64,000 bases of DNA from Utricularia gibba (GCA_002189035.1 CM007992.1:1922001-1986000), one strand, 5' to 3'. Numbered from the stretch's first letter, positions 1 to 13,355 are shown. Numbers and translations are program-made. Notes: generated by a model from the letters alone, not told the origin.

Positions 1-334
1 ATCATCCCAATTATGGTTCTACTATGCATGGCAAGGAGGATCACCATTAGTCATAAATAAAAGAACAAATCAAGGATATTTTCCCAATTAGTTAGCTATA
101 ATAAGGAAAGTTTTTAGTTTTCTATGTCTTTCTTTATATTTAATTTTATTGCATTCTTAAATTCAAGCATCATGAAACAAAACAACTCTTCACCTTTATG
201 ATCAACTCTCCTTCTTCTTAGATTGAAATTCTTCTTCTACAAACACAAACCTCCTCTTCCTAGTACTCTTTCATTTATCATCAACTTTCCAATCTAATCA
301 TTGAGCTGTTGCAAAATGGTCTTATCAAGGATAC
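1..334. other. Non-coding, nothing recognised
   Basis: AT-rich sequence with no convincing reading frame, LTR end or inverted repeat on either strand. Confidence 0.5.
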
Positions 335-660
335 ATTTTTTATCACCCTCTAATCTGAAAGAGTTTAGCAACCCACAAATATGAGAAAAATTAGTGCTTA
401 AAAAGGAATCCACGTAAGTCCATTTTCAAGAGAATGATTCTTTTGCAATTTATTTAGAATGAGAAGGAATTGAAAATGATAATCCTTAAAACCCATAAGC
501 TTTACAGCTTGATAAGTTAACAAAGGTTGCTCAACTAAGTAAGAGCACATAATTTGAAAAGTTTAAGGGAAAGTATTCAAATCCTCTACTCACTCCATAA
601 TTAGGAAGATATGACCAAGAAGATGTGACTTTAGAGCCCTTTATGAGATATTCCCATGTC
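335..660 (+). repeat. Dispersed repeat, diverged copy of 59693-60110
   Basis: Shares ordered blocks with 59693-60110 in the same orientation: TTAGCAACCCA, a stretch around AAGGAA-CCCAC-AAGTC, TCAAGAGAATGA, and GCTTGATAAGTTAA. It is probably part of an LTR or non-autonomous element, but no end or TSD could be fixed here. Confidence 0.45.
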
Positions 661-2998
661 AATAAAGTAGCTTCGGACATTACATGCTCTATGTGTTGTA
701 ACATATTCTTCTTATAAGATCTATGGAAAATTTTTTTAGCAAATTTTTAACTTCATCATTGGTATGTAATATAAGAGTTGGGTTAAATTTGATTAAATTA
801 AAATTAAATTGTTCAAAAAAAATCCTACAAAATATGGGCTATATCTTAAATTTGAGCCCAATGACCTGGCATAGACTGTCATGACCCATGCCTAGGACCC
901 AAAAGGCATGAAATCCCTACCAACATTTGGACTAAAGGTAACTTAGCTTTTATTTAATATAGAGGAACCACGTAAGGTAATTTTACAAATACACTGTCAC
1001 TTAACTACTTTAACATGCACATTTACTACAACCAACCTATACTATAGCCATTAAAAGGTCTCCCATAGCTTGGACAGTCATACTCCTAGTATTGTTGATC
1101 TCCTGACTTTTAGCTACTCCCTTTTATATTTGGAACAAGTTTAAAACATTAAGTGGTCGTGCTATTATGATTTGATTAAAACAAAGAGTGTTTGAGAATA
1201 GAATCTCAAGAACAAAAACGTAAGCATATTGTGAGTCACATAATCTATATTTGTCCAAATCCCTTAATCCCTTGGCTTAGACATCATGTTTAAGTCTTAG
1301 AAACTGGGTCATCAATTGTCTATGTTCATCAATAGTGATTAGAAAAGCCACCAACCAACCACCACCACTAAAATTACACTATATCATGGATACAACATGT
1401 TTCCTAGTCTTTCTTGTTTGATTTACCCATAAAGATGCCTCAAACGTATTTTATATAATTAACTTGAATTTCATGGTTAAAATCATGTTGCTAAGAGTGT
1501 GGGTTCACACCCCTCATCATTTTCTAAGGTGTTTTCAAATGGCATATAATCAAGGAACATTGAATGTTTCATATATTTCAAAAAAGTAAAACTCATTTGG
1601 AAAATAACCAACAGGGACACTTAATCCTTAAGTGAAATTGCTAAGGCTAATTCAAAAGGATTTAAGGTCTCTAAATGGATTTTTCAATACAAAATAACAA
1701 AAGAAAGGATGATTTCAAAAGAACATGTCAAAACAATGAAGAACAAGAAGAAAGATAAGTTTATCAAACAGGAAAGAACCACTTCCAAAAATAAAAGATA
1801 AACACATGAGCAAATAGTTATATATGTTCTAGAGAAACATGCTTCTCAAATCAAATAATAGCACTCATTCCACTTACCTAATTCTCTACAGAAATAACCT
1901 TTTCTTATAGCTAAAATCAAGAACCTCCCCTTACTCTCTTGTTGTATATCCTTTTTTACTTCCTCTACAACTCTGCTTCATAAAGTTTCCCAAACTATTC
2001 TCTTCTCCACTACTTAAAAAATTACATGACTCAGCATCTCTCCCTATCCTAAGGTTACCATGTGGCATTTCCTCTAGACAGCACTTGCAACACACTCATT
2101 GGTTGCATCTAGAGAAACAATTTGGTTAGCTGTAGATGACATATTCCTAAACTCTCAAATGGGTAAATGGATTCAGAGATTGCCAACCATTACATATCTT
2201 TAATGATTGAATCAATTTCTCCATTGCATGATCCGTGAAGGGTGTTATTATAATACTAAATGTATTCTTTGAAATTTTTTATTTGGGCTAAGGTGAGAGA
2301 GCTCCAGAATAGTGTTGGATTTATGTAATAACATGTCATAAATGTAGCTATTTAGTAGCTGCTAGCTGTTTTTATGGATAAATGCTAGATGATTTATGTT
2401 TATGGATTTGTCATTGACTTGTAGCTTAGTTAAATGCATTATCTAGTATCAATGTGTTGGAAAATTTATCTTTTTCAACGATAACTTCTCCTTCCTCTTT
2501 TTCATCATCTGCTTCCCTGCGTTTGTACATAGTGTTTATCTTTACCTATTTAACATTAAAATGTTTCCAAAACTTTGTTATAGTTCTTCATATAATGCTG
2601 TTGTTCGACATACTATCTGGTTTACATGGAGAAAGTGTTGTATAGTCATCCTATTCTCAATGAACACAATTACTCTTAATGTGTCAAAACATTTGGTCAG
2701 AAATTTCTAAGTAGAGTCGGCATCACCTATGAATGCCACACCTACTCAATTGCATGTTGATAATTCGTAATTCTACAGTACATTTCAATTAGGAAAAAAG
2801 TGTGTTATCTGATAAAAACTAGCGTTTGAAATAGGAATTTCAATATTTTATTAGTGTTGGTGAACTTTGCAATTTTTTGGTCAAAGATTTGGACTAAATC
2901 AATGATTTACTTTTAAGTCTTGATCTAGTGTTTGCTCTCCTAAGTCCAGCAACATGTTCGAGCATGCGATATCTAAAACAATCTTTGATAAAACATGT
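661..2998. other. Non-coding, no gene recognised
   Basis: Over 2 kb of AT-rich sequence with only short open frames without recognisable motifs. Near 870 the string TGTCATGACCC resembles the start of some gypsy LTRs, but no matching end was found. Confidence 0.45.
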
Positions 2999-3240
2999 CT
3001 ACACTAGGAAATGAGACAACACCAGTTGGAAGGATGGATGTCTATGTCTGGCAAAAGTAATAGAAAAAGAAGAAAAGGTACATATAAATCCCGATAAAGG
3101 AAGGAAGAAAAGACAAGAGAGGAGAAGAAAAAAATGCAATGATAGTGAAAAAAGGGGAAACATGAACCAGGAACCTCCTTGAGAGGGAAGCAAGATGAAC
3201 CAAGGAGGCAAAAACAACATTTTTCTTCCCAACTGAAAAA
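2999..3240 (+). repeat. Purine-rich tract
   Basis: The plus strand is strongly A/G-biased, especially 3060-3150. The open frames on the minus strand here are the low-complexity Phe/Leu/Ser-rich by-product of this bias, not genes. Confidence 0.5.
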
Positions 3241-3765
3241 CTCCCGTGAACACTATTCCCAATTGAGAGTAGAGCCACAAATAAAAAACAAACTGCTTAG
3301 CGTTTTTCTTAGATTTAATTCTACTTATATTTACTGGTAATTTCCTATTTGTTAGACTATGACTATGGAGAGGTTTTCAATGTGCTTTTATGCAACTATT
3401 CTCTTTGTCCTTTGCATGAGTTGCTAAATTAACGTGTCTCATTTGTTTCATGCTATTCGATTTAATGTAACTTAAGGTGTTGCATTAAGTTGCATTATCT
3501 ATTTACCGTTGGCTTTATTGTTGCTATTTATGTTATAGACTAGAATGCATGAATTTTCGCATTAAAAATATTAGACTTTTTGTGTTTGACCACAATTCCG
3601 TTATCTAATCTATTTTGAATTGTGTTTAATTACGAATTGAGTTTTATAAGTTTATTTAATAAGGGAATTCTAATAATTTGTGATGATTAGAGAATTTAAA
3701 CAAGTTTTTATGCTATAGACTAGAATACCTTAGGGATAGGCGTTATTATCATTAAAATATCAAGT
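3241..3765. other. Non-coding, nothing recognised
   Basis: AT-rich stretch leading into the copia remnant; no motif seen. Confidence 0.4.
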
Positions 3766-5645
3766 GGAATTGCTTTACTTTCAGATGTTCTATATGTGCT
3801 TCATCTTGAGCCAAATCTTTTAAGGATTCATCATCTAATGTGAATGGCTTCTCTATGGTTTTTAAAGCTCAAGTATGCCAACTTTTTGATAAGAAAGCAG
3901 ACTGCTTATTCTCTATTCTAGTATAAGAACTTTGCTCTTGAATTTAATACATTTTCGACAAACACCAGCGATATTGCTTATTTATGGAATAGACAATTTG
4001 TTCATGTTACTCCTGATTATTTTAAAATGATGGTAAACACGAACTTGACAAATGACTTGCCAAGTTTTAATCCTACCTTTACAGAAATATGTCCCACTTG
4101 CAAATGGAAATTTACAGCAAAATCCATTATCTCCAGCTACTTTCAAGGCCAACAAAAATTGGAGTTTTTTTCATAGTGATTTGGTCCTCTTCTAAGATTT
4201 CTTTAAATGACAATATATATTTTCTCATCTTTATTGATGATTATAGTTGATTCTACTTGATATATTTTGTCAAGACCGAAGCATTTGTTATGTTTTGTGA
4301 TTTTAAAAGTTATTTTGAGAAGGAAAGTTTTGAGTCATTAAATGTTTTCGAAGTGATAATGATACTGAGTTTACAAACAATGTCTTTGATGCTTATTTGA
4401 AGGATCATAGCATAAAATACCCTTTGAGTGTGCCATATAATCCTCAATAGAATAATGTTTCTGAGAATAAAAAGTGTTATAAATCGAACACAAAGAAGAA
4501 GAAAAGATCAAAACCTCATACACGTAAAATATTGTACTAAATTATTTCACAATCCCCCATGATTTAAGAGGGTCTTCGAAAACTACTCTCTTGGTTTCGA
4601 AATCAGTCGAATATGCTTAAATCCTACTGAGCTTGGTACACACTTGCGAGAGGCTTTTGGCATCGGCTTGCACCCCCCCTTGCTTGTAGCCTTTTTGGGT
4701 TTCAGGTCCCTCCAGAAGCCTAACTCGATTTAATAAATTAGAAATCTGGTGCATGCGAGGCCTAGTTTACTCTCATACCCATCAAGATTAATGATTTGGT
4801 ATCTCATATAAATTAATTGAAAATCATTTTAATTAGTAATGTGAGATATCGATCCCTTCTATAATACCTTTATTCCAACAAAACGTAGAAGCATTTTGAA
4901 TATGACAAGGTTGTTGTTGAACAGTATTTGAAGGATCAACGGCTTTCACCTCTGTTTGGGAATAAGCTGCCATCAAGTTTTTTGAAAGTATTTGGAAGCA
5001 TCTATAATTGTTATGTTCAACTAATCTTGATCGCAGAGGATTTATTGGCATTATAGAGGCTATGGGATTTTTGATCCTTTAACTCAACAAATTTCTATAA
5101 GTCGTGATTGAAAATTCATGAGAGTGCAATTTGGAATTTCGAAAGCAATGAACGATTGACTGTTTTCCATCCAGTTGGAGTCGAGGATGAAATTGTTGTT
5201 GAGTCATCAAATAGTCATCAAGTTCTAGAAGTTGTTTCTCTCCCTGAAACAACTACTCAATCACAATTTGAGGATGATGTAGATCCTGAAATTATGACTT
5301 TCCGCATGCTCAAAGTTCTCGCAGGATGTTTGATGCTTTGGATAATCGTAATTTCAAATATATCTGAAGCTTTGTCTCCGCCTATCTAAAAGGCAGGCTT
5401 TAAAAGGAGGAGTGAAGGATGATCAATAAATATAAAACATGGGAGATATTGATGCTCCACAAGACAAAAGGTTTTTGGTCTCAAGTGGACATGATCAAGT
5501 AGAAGGAATTGATGAACTTAACAATTTCGCATGAGTTACAAGGTTTGACATTATTCATGTGCTACTTGCTATATGTACTATTTTTAAATGAATTGTGCAT
5601 CCACTTCATATTAAGACTACTTTCTTGAATGGTAAAATTGAACAG
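3766..5645 (+). pseudogene. Ty1/copia polyprotein remnant (protease end, integrase, RT start)
   Basis: Conceptual translation in several frames gives copia landmarks in the correct order: a protease-tail motif like LYVLHLEPNLL (about 3800), a GAG-pre-integrase block ending CPTCKWKF (about 4100), an integrase core with FIDDYS-like and SDND-EF-like segments (4220-4380) and PYNPQ-N (4435), a post-integrase block with FHESAIWNFE (5110-5150) and an RT segment like PLHIKTTFLNGKIEQ (5590-5645). Frameshifts and stops are frequent. About 4475-4830 does not fit and may be a later insertion. The element would have copied itself through an RNA intermediate; this copy is dead. No LTRs were assigned. Confidence 0.75.
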
Positions 5646-5649
5646 TAGC

Positions 5650-7865
5650 CTTATTAAAATCATTATATAATATCAGCATATGTGTTAGATAGTTTATTTT
5701 TTTTCATCTGCAACTTCTTCTTTATGTTTTTTTCATCATTTGTTTTTCACAATTTGCAAATTGTGCTTTTATTTTCCTGTTTTATGTGCAAAGTGTGGTT
5801 TTCGAAATTTGTTAATGTTCTTGAAATGGAAAAGATCCCAGCCGTTCTCCTAATAGGCAACCTGAAGTGCAGCTGCAAAGTTTTCTAGTGTAACTGGACA
5901 CGAACAAGCCACCAGACTTCAACTAATACTTTTACTCACTTGCAGAAGAGGAGGCGTTACAGCGCTCTTTCGGACTCCTACTGAAGAAATGTTGGCACTA
6001 TAAGCATTGCCATGGTGAAGGAAATGAAAATAGTATAGATGGTTTTGAGCGACTTTGGATCCCAAGCATTGGATATTCTTTTCTAAAAAACGGCTTCAGT
6101 TTCTTTCGAACTAGCAAATGCAATTAATGAGCCAGATCTACATGGCCCATTCCTCATCTGAGGAAGAAATAGTACCTGGATCTGCATTGACTCAAACTCT
6201 TTTTCCACATTGAGAGACAAATTGGATAATTTAAAAAAGTATTCACTGTCATATACAATTTACAAAGGTACCTACTATTGTTTTGCATATAAAACTACCT
6301 ATCTTTTATTAATTTTTTTAAAAAAACACATAATTTTTGTATAAACATTAATATTTTTCCTTATAAATCAATTTTTTTATTCATAAATCTTTTATTTCGT
6401 ATAACATATTACATTAATATAACACTATCCGTCTTTTATTTATATAATATTTACACATCTTTCTATAATGTAAATCATTCTCTAAATTCTAAAATTTATA
6501 TTTAATACAAAATCTAAATTAGTATTTATTTTAATTCAATAGAAAAACAAAGATTTATATATAAATTTCAAGGTTCACATATAATTACAAGATGATAAAA
6601 TTTAAATAAAAATCATGGCTGGTGATACTAATTGAAAATACTATCAAGTTAAATTATATAACTATTTTAAAATATATAAATAAGTTTTGTAAATTCCACC
6701 AAAAATGGTTATAACGATTTTATTTTTATGAGACGATTAGATCCATTGAACTAATATAGGTTTGATTAAAATTTTCAGAGTAACGAAAGATGCCTTTTTA
6801 TAAAAAAAATACAAATAAGTTACACAATTTTAATGTAACTTTAATCTACAATATTTTTAAAAAAATATAAAAAGGGTAATTTTCTAGTGGGACGCCACAG
6901 TGGTTATTTTTCTAAAGTGTGTCTATAACAGCATAGTATTCTAAATTACCTAAGAGGGAGATGGCATCCACCCAAGCGTGAAGAGGATTTAATAAACCTG
7001 CGATTAAGGAAAGTTTGAATACGAGTTCACATCAGGTGAATTGAAGGAAGATTCATCTTTGACTTTACTTGTTGGTGTTGGGGTGGTCTAGAAATGGATA
7101 CCGTGGATGGTTTGAAAATACCAATTAGGCCAAGCAAATGGTGAGAACAAATAACGAACTTTAGAATACGAAGTACATTGGAAACCTTGAGACATTCCTA
7201 CACTTGACAAAAGGTCTCCAACTCTCGAGATTTTTGTTTGCTTAACACCGACATGATGAAGAAGGATGAAAATGAAGGCGGCAATGTGTACTAACTACTA
7301 AATAAGGATTGTGATTATTTACTAGTCTAATAGTTTCTAAATGGATGAACTTTATTTTTGGTTCCATGCTTCACGACATTCTTCATTTAAATCAATGATT
7401 GCTTAAAACCTCCCTGTTTGACCTTATGTTGGAAAAACCAAAACCAATTATTCTGAAGTAAATTGGTGCAGGTGTCTACTTCAGCCTCCACTTGGTCATT
7501 GCTCCTACATGCCCTGTCACCAAGCACCCTTTACTAATGATCTAGTAGCTTCTATAGACATGTGAAACTTGGTCCGATTGCACCATGCTTCATTCAAAAG
7601 TGTCCAGATTCCCAATGCAATTGTAGGGAAAATCCCTACTCCAATCGCTTCATAAAAAAGTGCACGCAAATACACAAGTGGTGTGCCTTACAAAATGAGA
7701 ATACCAAAACCATCATGAAAACAAAATAGGAAATCCAACTCTTTGACAGGTTCTTACATGCAAAGCGCTCCATCTGAATTTGCGAAACTTTTGGATCTAC
7801 ATTGTCAAGAGTGTAATGCTCTATTAGACCTCTCCTCTAGACATTTGCCTCTTAAATGTCAACTC
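5650..7865. other. Non-coding, AT-rich; no gene recognised
   Basis: 5900-6200 has more balanced composition and could be a host gene fragment, but no family was recognised. 6240-6880 is very AT-rich. 6900-7860 contains no frame or repeat I can name. Confidence 0.4.
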
Positions 7866-8147
7866 TGTTGGGGATTGCCATGGGATGATGTAAGGTGAGC
7901 TAATGGAAGGAATTCATGAAGCTGAATTATGAAGGATTAGGAAGAAAATCATGCTCTCAATTTTTGTTTTACCTTTATGTAGTTACATTTTGTCATATGA
8001 GTAAACATGACCACTAATATTAACCAAAATGATTGTCAAATGCTTGTAACTGGATCATCTTCTTCTTTTGCTCTCGAGCTCTTGAAGCACAAAATGCTTT
8101 GTTTGATTTCTTGAAGCAAGTTGCATTTTTTTAAAGCATCATAGTTA
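7866..8147 (+). repeat. Putative copia 5' LTR
   Basis: Starts TGTTGGGGATTG, a usual copia LTR start, and is followed directly by a PBS-like site (8150) and a gag remnant (8199). No second LTR was found, so the boundaries are inferred from the PBS and the TG start only. Confidence 0.4.
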
Positions 8148-8149
8148 AA

Positions 8150-8161
8150 TGATATCAGAGT
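8150..8161 (+). promoter_or_regulatory. Primer-binding site, copia remnant
   Basis: TGATATCAGAGT differs at one or two positions from TGGTATCAGAGC, the initiator tRNA-Met PBS of plant copia elements. It lies about 40 bp before the gag-like ATG. Confidence 0.5.
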
Positions 8162-8198
8162 AAAGTTCTTGAACTTTTAAAAAAGATAAAATTTCAAA

Positions 8199-8880
8199 AT
8201 GTCTCAACGCAACCAATGTTCTCCAATTTTTAATGACACATCCAATGATTACGGACACTTCAACACCTAAATAGATTAAACAAGTAAATAACCTTCAAGA
8301 CCTTAAGCTAGAAGACTTGAATGCACTTTTGAAGCACTCATTAAATCTATGTTTGATAATTTATTCAATGACTAAAGAAATCTCGGATGTCCTCTATGCA
8401 TGATGGTGATGAGAAATCAAGGAAGTTTATGCTTGAGATCAGGCTGGATAAGCTTGAAGGAAACAAAATGCTAGATAGAGAATCAATGAAAGATTACTAT
8501 GAAAGAATCTCTACAATGGTAAATGAAATTAGGGTACTGAGAAAAAAACTTGATGATACTAAAATAATTGATGGAGCACTCATGAGTCTATCGAGATACT
8601 TAGTATTGGAAACAGTTTTTTGCTAGTGGGACAAAGATCTCTAGAAATATTGAATATTTACTATGCTCCTATAGTAGTTCAAAATCTTATCAGTATTGTT
8701 CAATTGATAAAGCAAGGCTTTGATATTGAATAAGTGCTGAACTTGAAGTCATGGAGATTAAGGATATATGCCTTTCTGATCTAGAATGTGCAACATGCCA
8801 AAAAGGAAAACAAGTAAAAAAGATCTTTCTACCTTTTGGGAATAGATCACATGAGAAATTAAATTTAATACATTTTCAAA
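8199..8880 (+). pseudogene. Copia gag and GAG-pre-integrase remnant
   Basis: The frame from ATG 8199 starts MSQRNQCSPIFND, like the start of UBN2-type copia Gag. A second segment (8387-8626) reads GNKMLDRESMKDYYERIS and aligns with residues 123-140 of the intact copia A polyprotein in this window. At 8751-8870 a pre-integrase tail with CATCQKGKQVKK follows. Nucleic-acid-binding, protease and most integrase sequence is missing between these pieces. The IN fragment at 11130-11700 could be the continuation of the same element, separated by an insertion that includes the hAT element. Confidence 0.65.
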
Positions 8881-9837
8881 CTAATTTGACTCGAAAGATA
8901 TTTCTTCATCATAGCATTTATAAATTGAACCATCATCTCTCAAATATTCAACATGTAAATAAATGTAGTAGTAGCAAATCCAAGTCAATGTACAATGAGG
9001 AATATGTTCTTTGTTATAAGTTTTATGCATACAATAAATTAAACTACGGTTTGGACAGAGTGTTTGTAAGTTTACATGCAATAAAAGTATATATTTGGAA
9101 TGCAAACTACAAAGGCAGCAAGTACATCAAAGAAACCTCAAGTCAAACTGAGTAAAAGTGCTCACTAATTCTCACCAAGCTCTTTTTTTGTGTTATTTAC
9201 ATCAACGTGTGCTAATAAAAATGATAAGCAATTCCTAGTGTACATCCTATAATAGTTAATACTATTTCAATGGTAATAATAAATGCATGACACCCATATT
9301 GAATTCATGCAACTTAAATACCAATTCAAAGTGTTCCCATGACTAATGAATATAGGAAATAAAAGTTTACATGATGAAGTAATGAATGCAATAAATAAAA
9401 GTCCAAAAAGAGTTTCCATTGGTTTTCTTCTTCAAAAAGGTCAGTAGCATAAAAAGTTCTTTCGTCTAACGTTTTTTTCTTCGTGTTTTTTTGAATACTT
9501 CGTCCGAAAGGTACACAGTACCAACAGTTACATTCTTATACTCTTTTTGTGCCTTCCTTATGCAAACTTTAGTTTCTTATTTCTATCCTCAACAACTTAC
9601 CAAATCATCAATCATCTCTCGTTGGAAGATCCGGGTTTCTTCCCCCATGATGTCTTCTCTCTCTTCTCACGTTCTCTTTCCCATTTAAACTTCCTACTAG
9701 GATTTGTTCTTCCAACTTTTACCCTATTCAAGCAATTCCCGAAAAATGAATAAATTGCACAGTTTAACTCCAAATGAGTTGGGCCTATACAAACTATAAA
9801 AACACACCATTGGACTTACTTTGGTATCACACTTTGC
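8881..9837. other. Non-coding, nothing recognised
   Basis: No supported frame. Possibly sequence inserted between the two halves of one copia element (8199-8880 and 11130-11700). Confidence 0.35.
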
Positions 9838-9845
9838 AAAAATTA

Positions 9846-11012
9846 TAGAGCTGGGCCCGGGAACATCCAGTACAAGTTACGGGTTGGACCCATGTTTTAG
9901 CTTAAATAGGTGTCTATGGCAGGTCAAAACCATGGATCAAAATTCAAAACTGACCTGCAAATTATTTCAACCCATTGATTCAATTATGAGCTTAATCCGT
10001 AGGTCAAATTATAGGCCCAACCCGTGGATCCAACTACATGCCTAACTTGTGGGTTTGGACCATTTGGTAAATCTTTCAACACCCCAAACAAATTTTAAGA
10101 TAAAATCAGTCAATTGTATTGTACATATATTGTAAATTTAAAGAACAATACAAATGACATAGAGAAATATAGAAAATTTATAGCATAAAAAATGAGAACT
10201 TGAAGGAGATAGAGCTTAGAATTAAGTACAAATAAAAGTTTTTTCATTACCAAATTAAAACATTACATTATCCAAATACAAAAAAAATAAATCAAAAAAC
10301 AAGATATCTAAAAATCTAACAACATTCAAAAAAGTAAGGAAACCTAATGATGAGACTTAAGAAGAAAGTAAAATATTCTATGTTTCATCATCACTTTCCC
10401 CATCTTCATCTTCATCCTCATTTGAAATTATGTTTTGAATTCTGTTGAAAACTTCAATCCAATCTTTCAAGCAAATGCATTCTTCCAAAGTGTCTGATGC
10501 TAAGCAAGATTGTTTCGTCATTAAAATTCTTCCACCTGCACTAAAAGCACTTTCTAAAGCAATGGTAAATGTCAAAGATGTGAAAATATCTTTGACAACT
10601 ATAGCCAAGATGGGGTAATGTGTAAAATTATTTTTCCACTATGTTAAAATATCACGCCATTTAATCTCCCCACTTTTTCTATGTTTCTTCTTGGAACCAT
10701 AGGGAACTCTATCTGCATTTTCAATGTAATTTGACAAAGTTTCATCCCACTCTTGAACATTTGGAGAACAATGAATAGAAGGAGTGGATGTTGGAGTATC
10801 CATTTTTTCATAAAGCAACGACCACTGGGTTTGAACTTTGAAAAAGAGAAGAGTTGGGTTTTGCAAATCTGATTTTGAAATTGCGGGTTGACCTGTAGTT
10901 CATTTTTCCAACCCGAACCGTAACAGTAACTTGGACGGTGATGGTTATGGGTCGAACCGAGATGGGTTGACCCATACAGTTTACAGGTCAACCCATCCAT
11001 AGCCCAGCTCTA
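9846..11012 (-). mobile_element. hAT transposon, non-autonomous, 1167 bp
   Basis: Terminal inverted repeats TAGAGCTGGGC (9846-9856) and GCCCAGCTCTA (11002-11012) fit the hAT terminal consensus (YAGNG). A perfect 8-bp target-site duplication AAAAATTA lies at 9838-9845 and 11013-11020, the size made by hAT transposases. Subterminal regions are rich in GGGTTGG/CCAACCC-like motifs, also typical. It carries only a decayed C-terminal transposase fragment on the minus strand, so it could move only with a transposase supplied in trans. Confidence 0.9.
10378..10800 (-). pseudogene. hAT transposase C-terminal (hATC dimerisation) remnant
   Basis: The minus strand reads KWRDIL, a stop, then WKNNFTHYPIL followed by VVKDIFTSLTFTIALESAFS and AGGRIL. 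This matches the hATC dimerisation domain, whose hallmark is SESAFS-GGR after a WW...YP-L-MA-DI block. An upstream part (10680-10800) resembles the region just before the domain. One stop separates the pieces; the C-terminus is acidic (NEDEDEDGESDDE). The N-terminal BED zinc finger and the catalytic core are absent, which agrees with the short element. Confidence 0.8.
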
Positions 11013-11129
11013 AAAAATTATGCTGATTTAAATTTTCCTTATGCACAATTTGAGTTTCATGTATTTTGGGCCATTTTCCCCTCTAATTCAGATATTTCTA
11101 CTCTATTTTCATTAAATCATAAAATTAAA

Positions 11130-11700
11130 ATACCAAAAGAAAACACAGCATTTTATAAATTTAAGTGTTTCAAATCCCTAGTTGAAAAACAAAGTAGAAT
11201 GAACATCAAGATTTTAATGTCTGATAATGGAGGTGAAGACATTACCAATGTAATAAAAGTTTTTTTTATGAAGATTAGTATTTTACATGAACTTACTACT
11301 TTATTTTCGATAGAACAAAATCAAAGGTATTGCAATGACCATCTATTCGTTAATGCCATCTAATGCTATTCCTAGAAAAACAACATATGAATTATAGCAT
11401 AAAAAAGAAGTCTAATTATTCTCATTTACTAATATTTAGTAGCGATTGTCATATTTTAATTCCTACTTCACTTGGAATAGAATTGGGTACATGATCTAGT
11501 TGACTATAGACTTTATTTGAGATTAGAGTTGTTATCAATCAAGATGTAGTATTTGATGAAAGTAAATTAAATAATAAAATATTTGTTTTACCTACAGATA
11601 TGATGGATATAAGAGAAAAAGAGGAAGTCACTTATAAAATTGGAGAAGATGATGCAAATTACGAAAATGAAAATAGTGAGATGAGTTTTGTTACAAAATG
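11130..11700 (+). pseudogene. Copia integrase remnant
   Basis: Reads FKSLVEKQSRMNIKILMSDN then GGE and ILHELTT-FS-EQNQ, aligning with the copia integrase core from the second catalytic Asp (DNGGE) to the third catalytic position, where the expected NGVAERKN is degraded to NQRYCND, so the catalytic Glu is lost. A post-integrase segment with INQDVVFDESK (about 11530) follows. Stops and frameshifts are present. Confidence 0.7.
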
Positions 11701-12152
11701 AAAAAGAGGAAGTCACTTATTTCTCGATCAACTGCAATTCAGATTATAGCAGCAACTCATGCTACCAATCATTGTACATGATCCTGAGGTAACTTCAGCC
11801 TAGAAAAAACCATCTGTTGTGGCGAGCAAAGGTGATTGGGAGCTAGCTCTTCATGAGTTCGCAAGTGTTCTATTCAAATAGAAAGATAATATGGGCGGTG
11901 GGATGGATCCATTGTTGTTGAATGGCATGTTCGACCAGGGAATTATCTACATTGCACAATTCCCAAGGATTCATGGGAAATCATGCACCGGGTGTGCACC
12001 ACGGGCGTGATTCATGAGGTGCATGGAAAGTGCAACCTAATTAATGGGTATCTAGAAGGATCAATTTTATCTCTATTTTAATTTCTTACCATCGCCTTAA
12101 ACGTCTTAAATTTTTGTAATACTTTAGACCTGTGTTTCAAGAAGAAAACCTA
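11701..12152. other. Non-coding or decayed, nothing recognised
   Basis: Repeats a short phrase of the upstream remnant (AAAGAGGAAGTCACTTAT at about 11617 and 11704), a small duplication. Otherwise no recognisable feature. Confidence 0.35.
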
Positions 12153-12567
12153 TCAAAACTTAGTCAAATCATCTACAAAGATATAAAAGTACCTATTTCT
12201 AAATAGTGTTTCGATTTGCATTGGTCCAAAAACGTCACTATGAATAAGTTTCAGTTTGCATTGGTAGGTGACATGACTTCCCGATTTGACATATTTCATA
12301 TATCTCGAGTGTGGAGATATTTGGAAGGCCTTCAACAAGTGAGTTCCTTTGAATGCTATTCATAGATGTGTAATTGTGTTGTCCAAGTCTTTGATGCTTC
12401 TCGTTCAACGGCCCAAAAGTCATTATTCCCTCTATTGGAGCCCTCTTGATAGTGAGGGTAGAGGGCAGGAATTCACCTCTAGACCTCGCATACTTTGGCC
12501 ATGCCCTAGGATTCACAGTATCCTTCGTATGCAGTTTTCTCCTTTCAAAATAATCCACCACCAACAA
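12153..12567 (-). pseudogene. Copia GAG-pre-integrase / integrase start, remnant
   Basis: Two frames on the minus strand join into a copia pre-integrase block: HQRLGQHNYTSMNSIQ, then LVEGLPNISTLEIYEICQIG, then HSDVFGPMQ and YFYIFVDDLTKF, the start of the integrase core with its first catalytic Asp (HSD) and the conserved F-DD. A frameshift separates the two at about 12240-12260. Flanking copia domains are not adjacent, so this is an isolated fragment. Confidence 0.7.
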
Positions 12568-12639
12568 CGTGTTTCAGGATCAACTTTCTGTAGTCATGAT
12601 GCAAATTGGACTCGCAACTAGGATCACGCACTAGGACCA

Positions 12640-13355
12640 TTTGATACTTCCATGAGATATCCTTCACCTACTCATACAAACTCTCTCCACAAATTTTTCA
12701 TGAGTTTCACAATGCTCAGATGTTGTGCCAACTTATTCACGAGACTGCGCACAACATCTGAGCATTTTACCCTACTGTCAGATGCTTGGGATTTACATTT
12801 TACCCTACTAACACAGATTATTTGCAGTTTACATTTATTAAAAATAAATAACAACTTTATAATTTTATCAAATGGTGTATTAATTTTCCTTTTTTAAAAG
12901 AAATCTATTTATCAAAATAATAAAATGTGATACATTATTTTTGTCAAGAAAATTTTTAATACTATATTAATGATAAAAAAATGAAATAAAATTCATGAAA
13001 AAATATCAAACATATGATAAGATGGAATACCAAAAATAGATTATATAAAAAATTTATTGCTAGTATATATTCTATATCAATAGAAATTATTATATAAAAT
13101 AAATGATTTTTTTATTTCAAATTATCTTTTATTTATATTAAAATTAAATATATTTTAAAACTTAAATCCAAAACCAAAAAACTAAACCCTAAATATCAAA
13201 TCCTATTAAAATCGAAATCTTATATATTAAATTCAAAATATATTATTAATAATATTAATGTATTAAAAGAATACATCTAGCAATTTTGTTAAGAATATAA
13301 ATATGAAAATTATTAAGTTGAGGTAAAATGCAAAGAAATTCTAATTTTCTTGGGT
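12640..13355. other. AT-rich spacer
   Basis: No coding signal. Very AT-rich from 12830 to 13320. Its right edge ends in ATAGC (13356-13360), the left TSD of the Athila element. Confidence 0.5.

Noticed and set aside
2999-3280. Two overlapping 78-93 codon minus-strand frames
   Set aside because: Low-complexity translation of a purine-rich tract, with no domain or conserved start.
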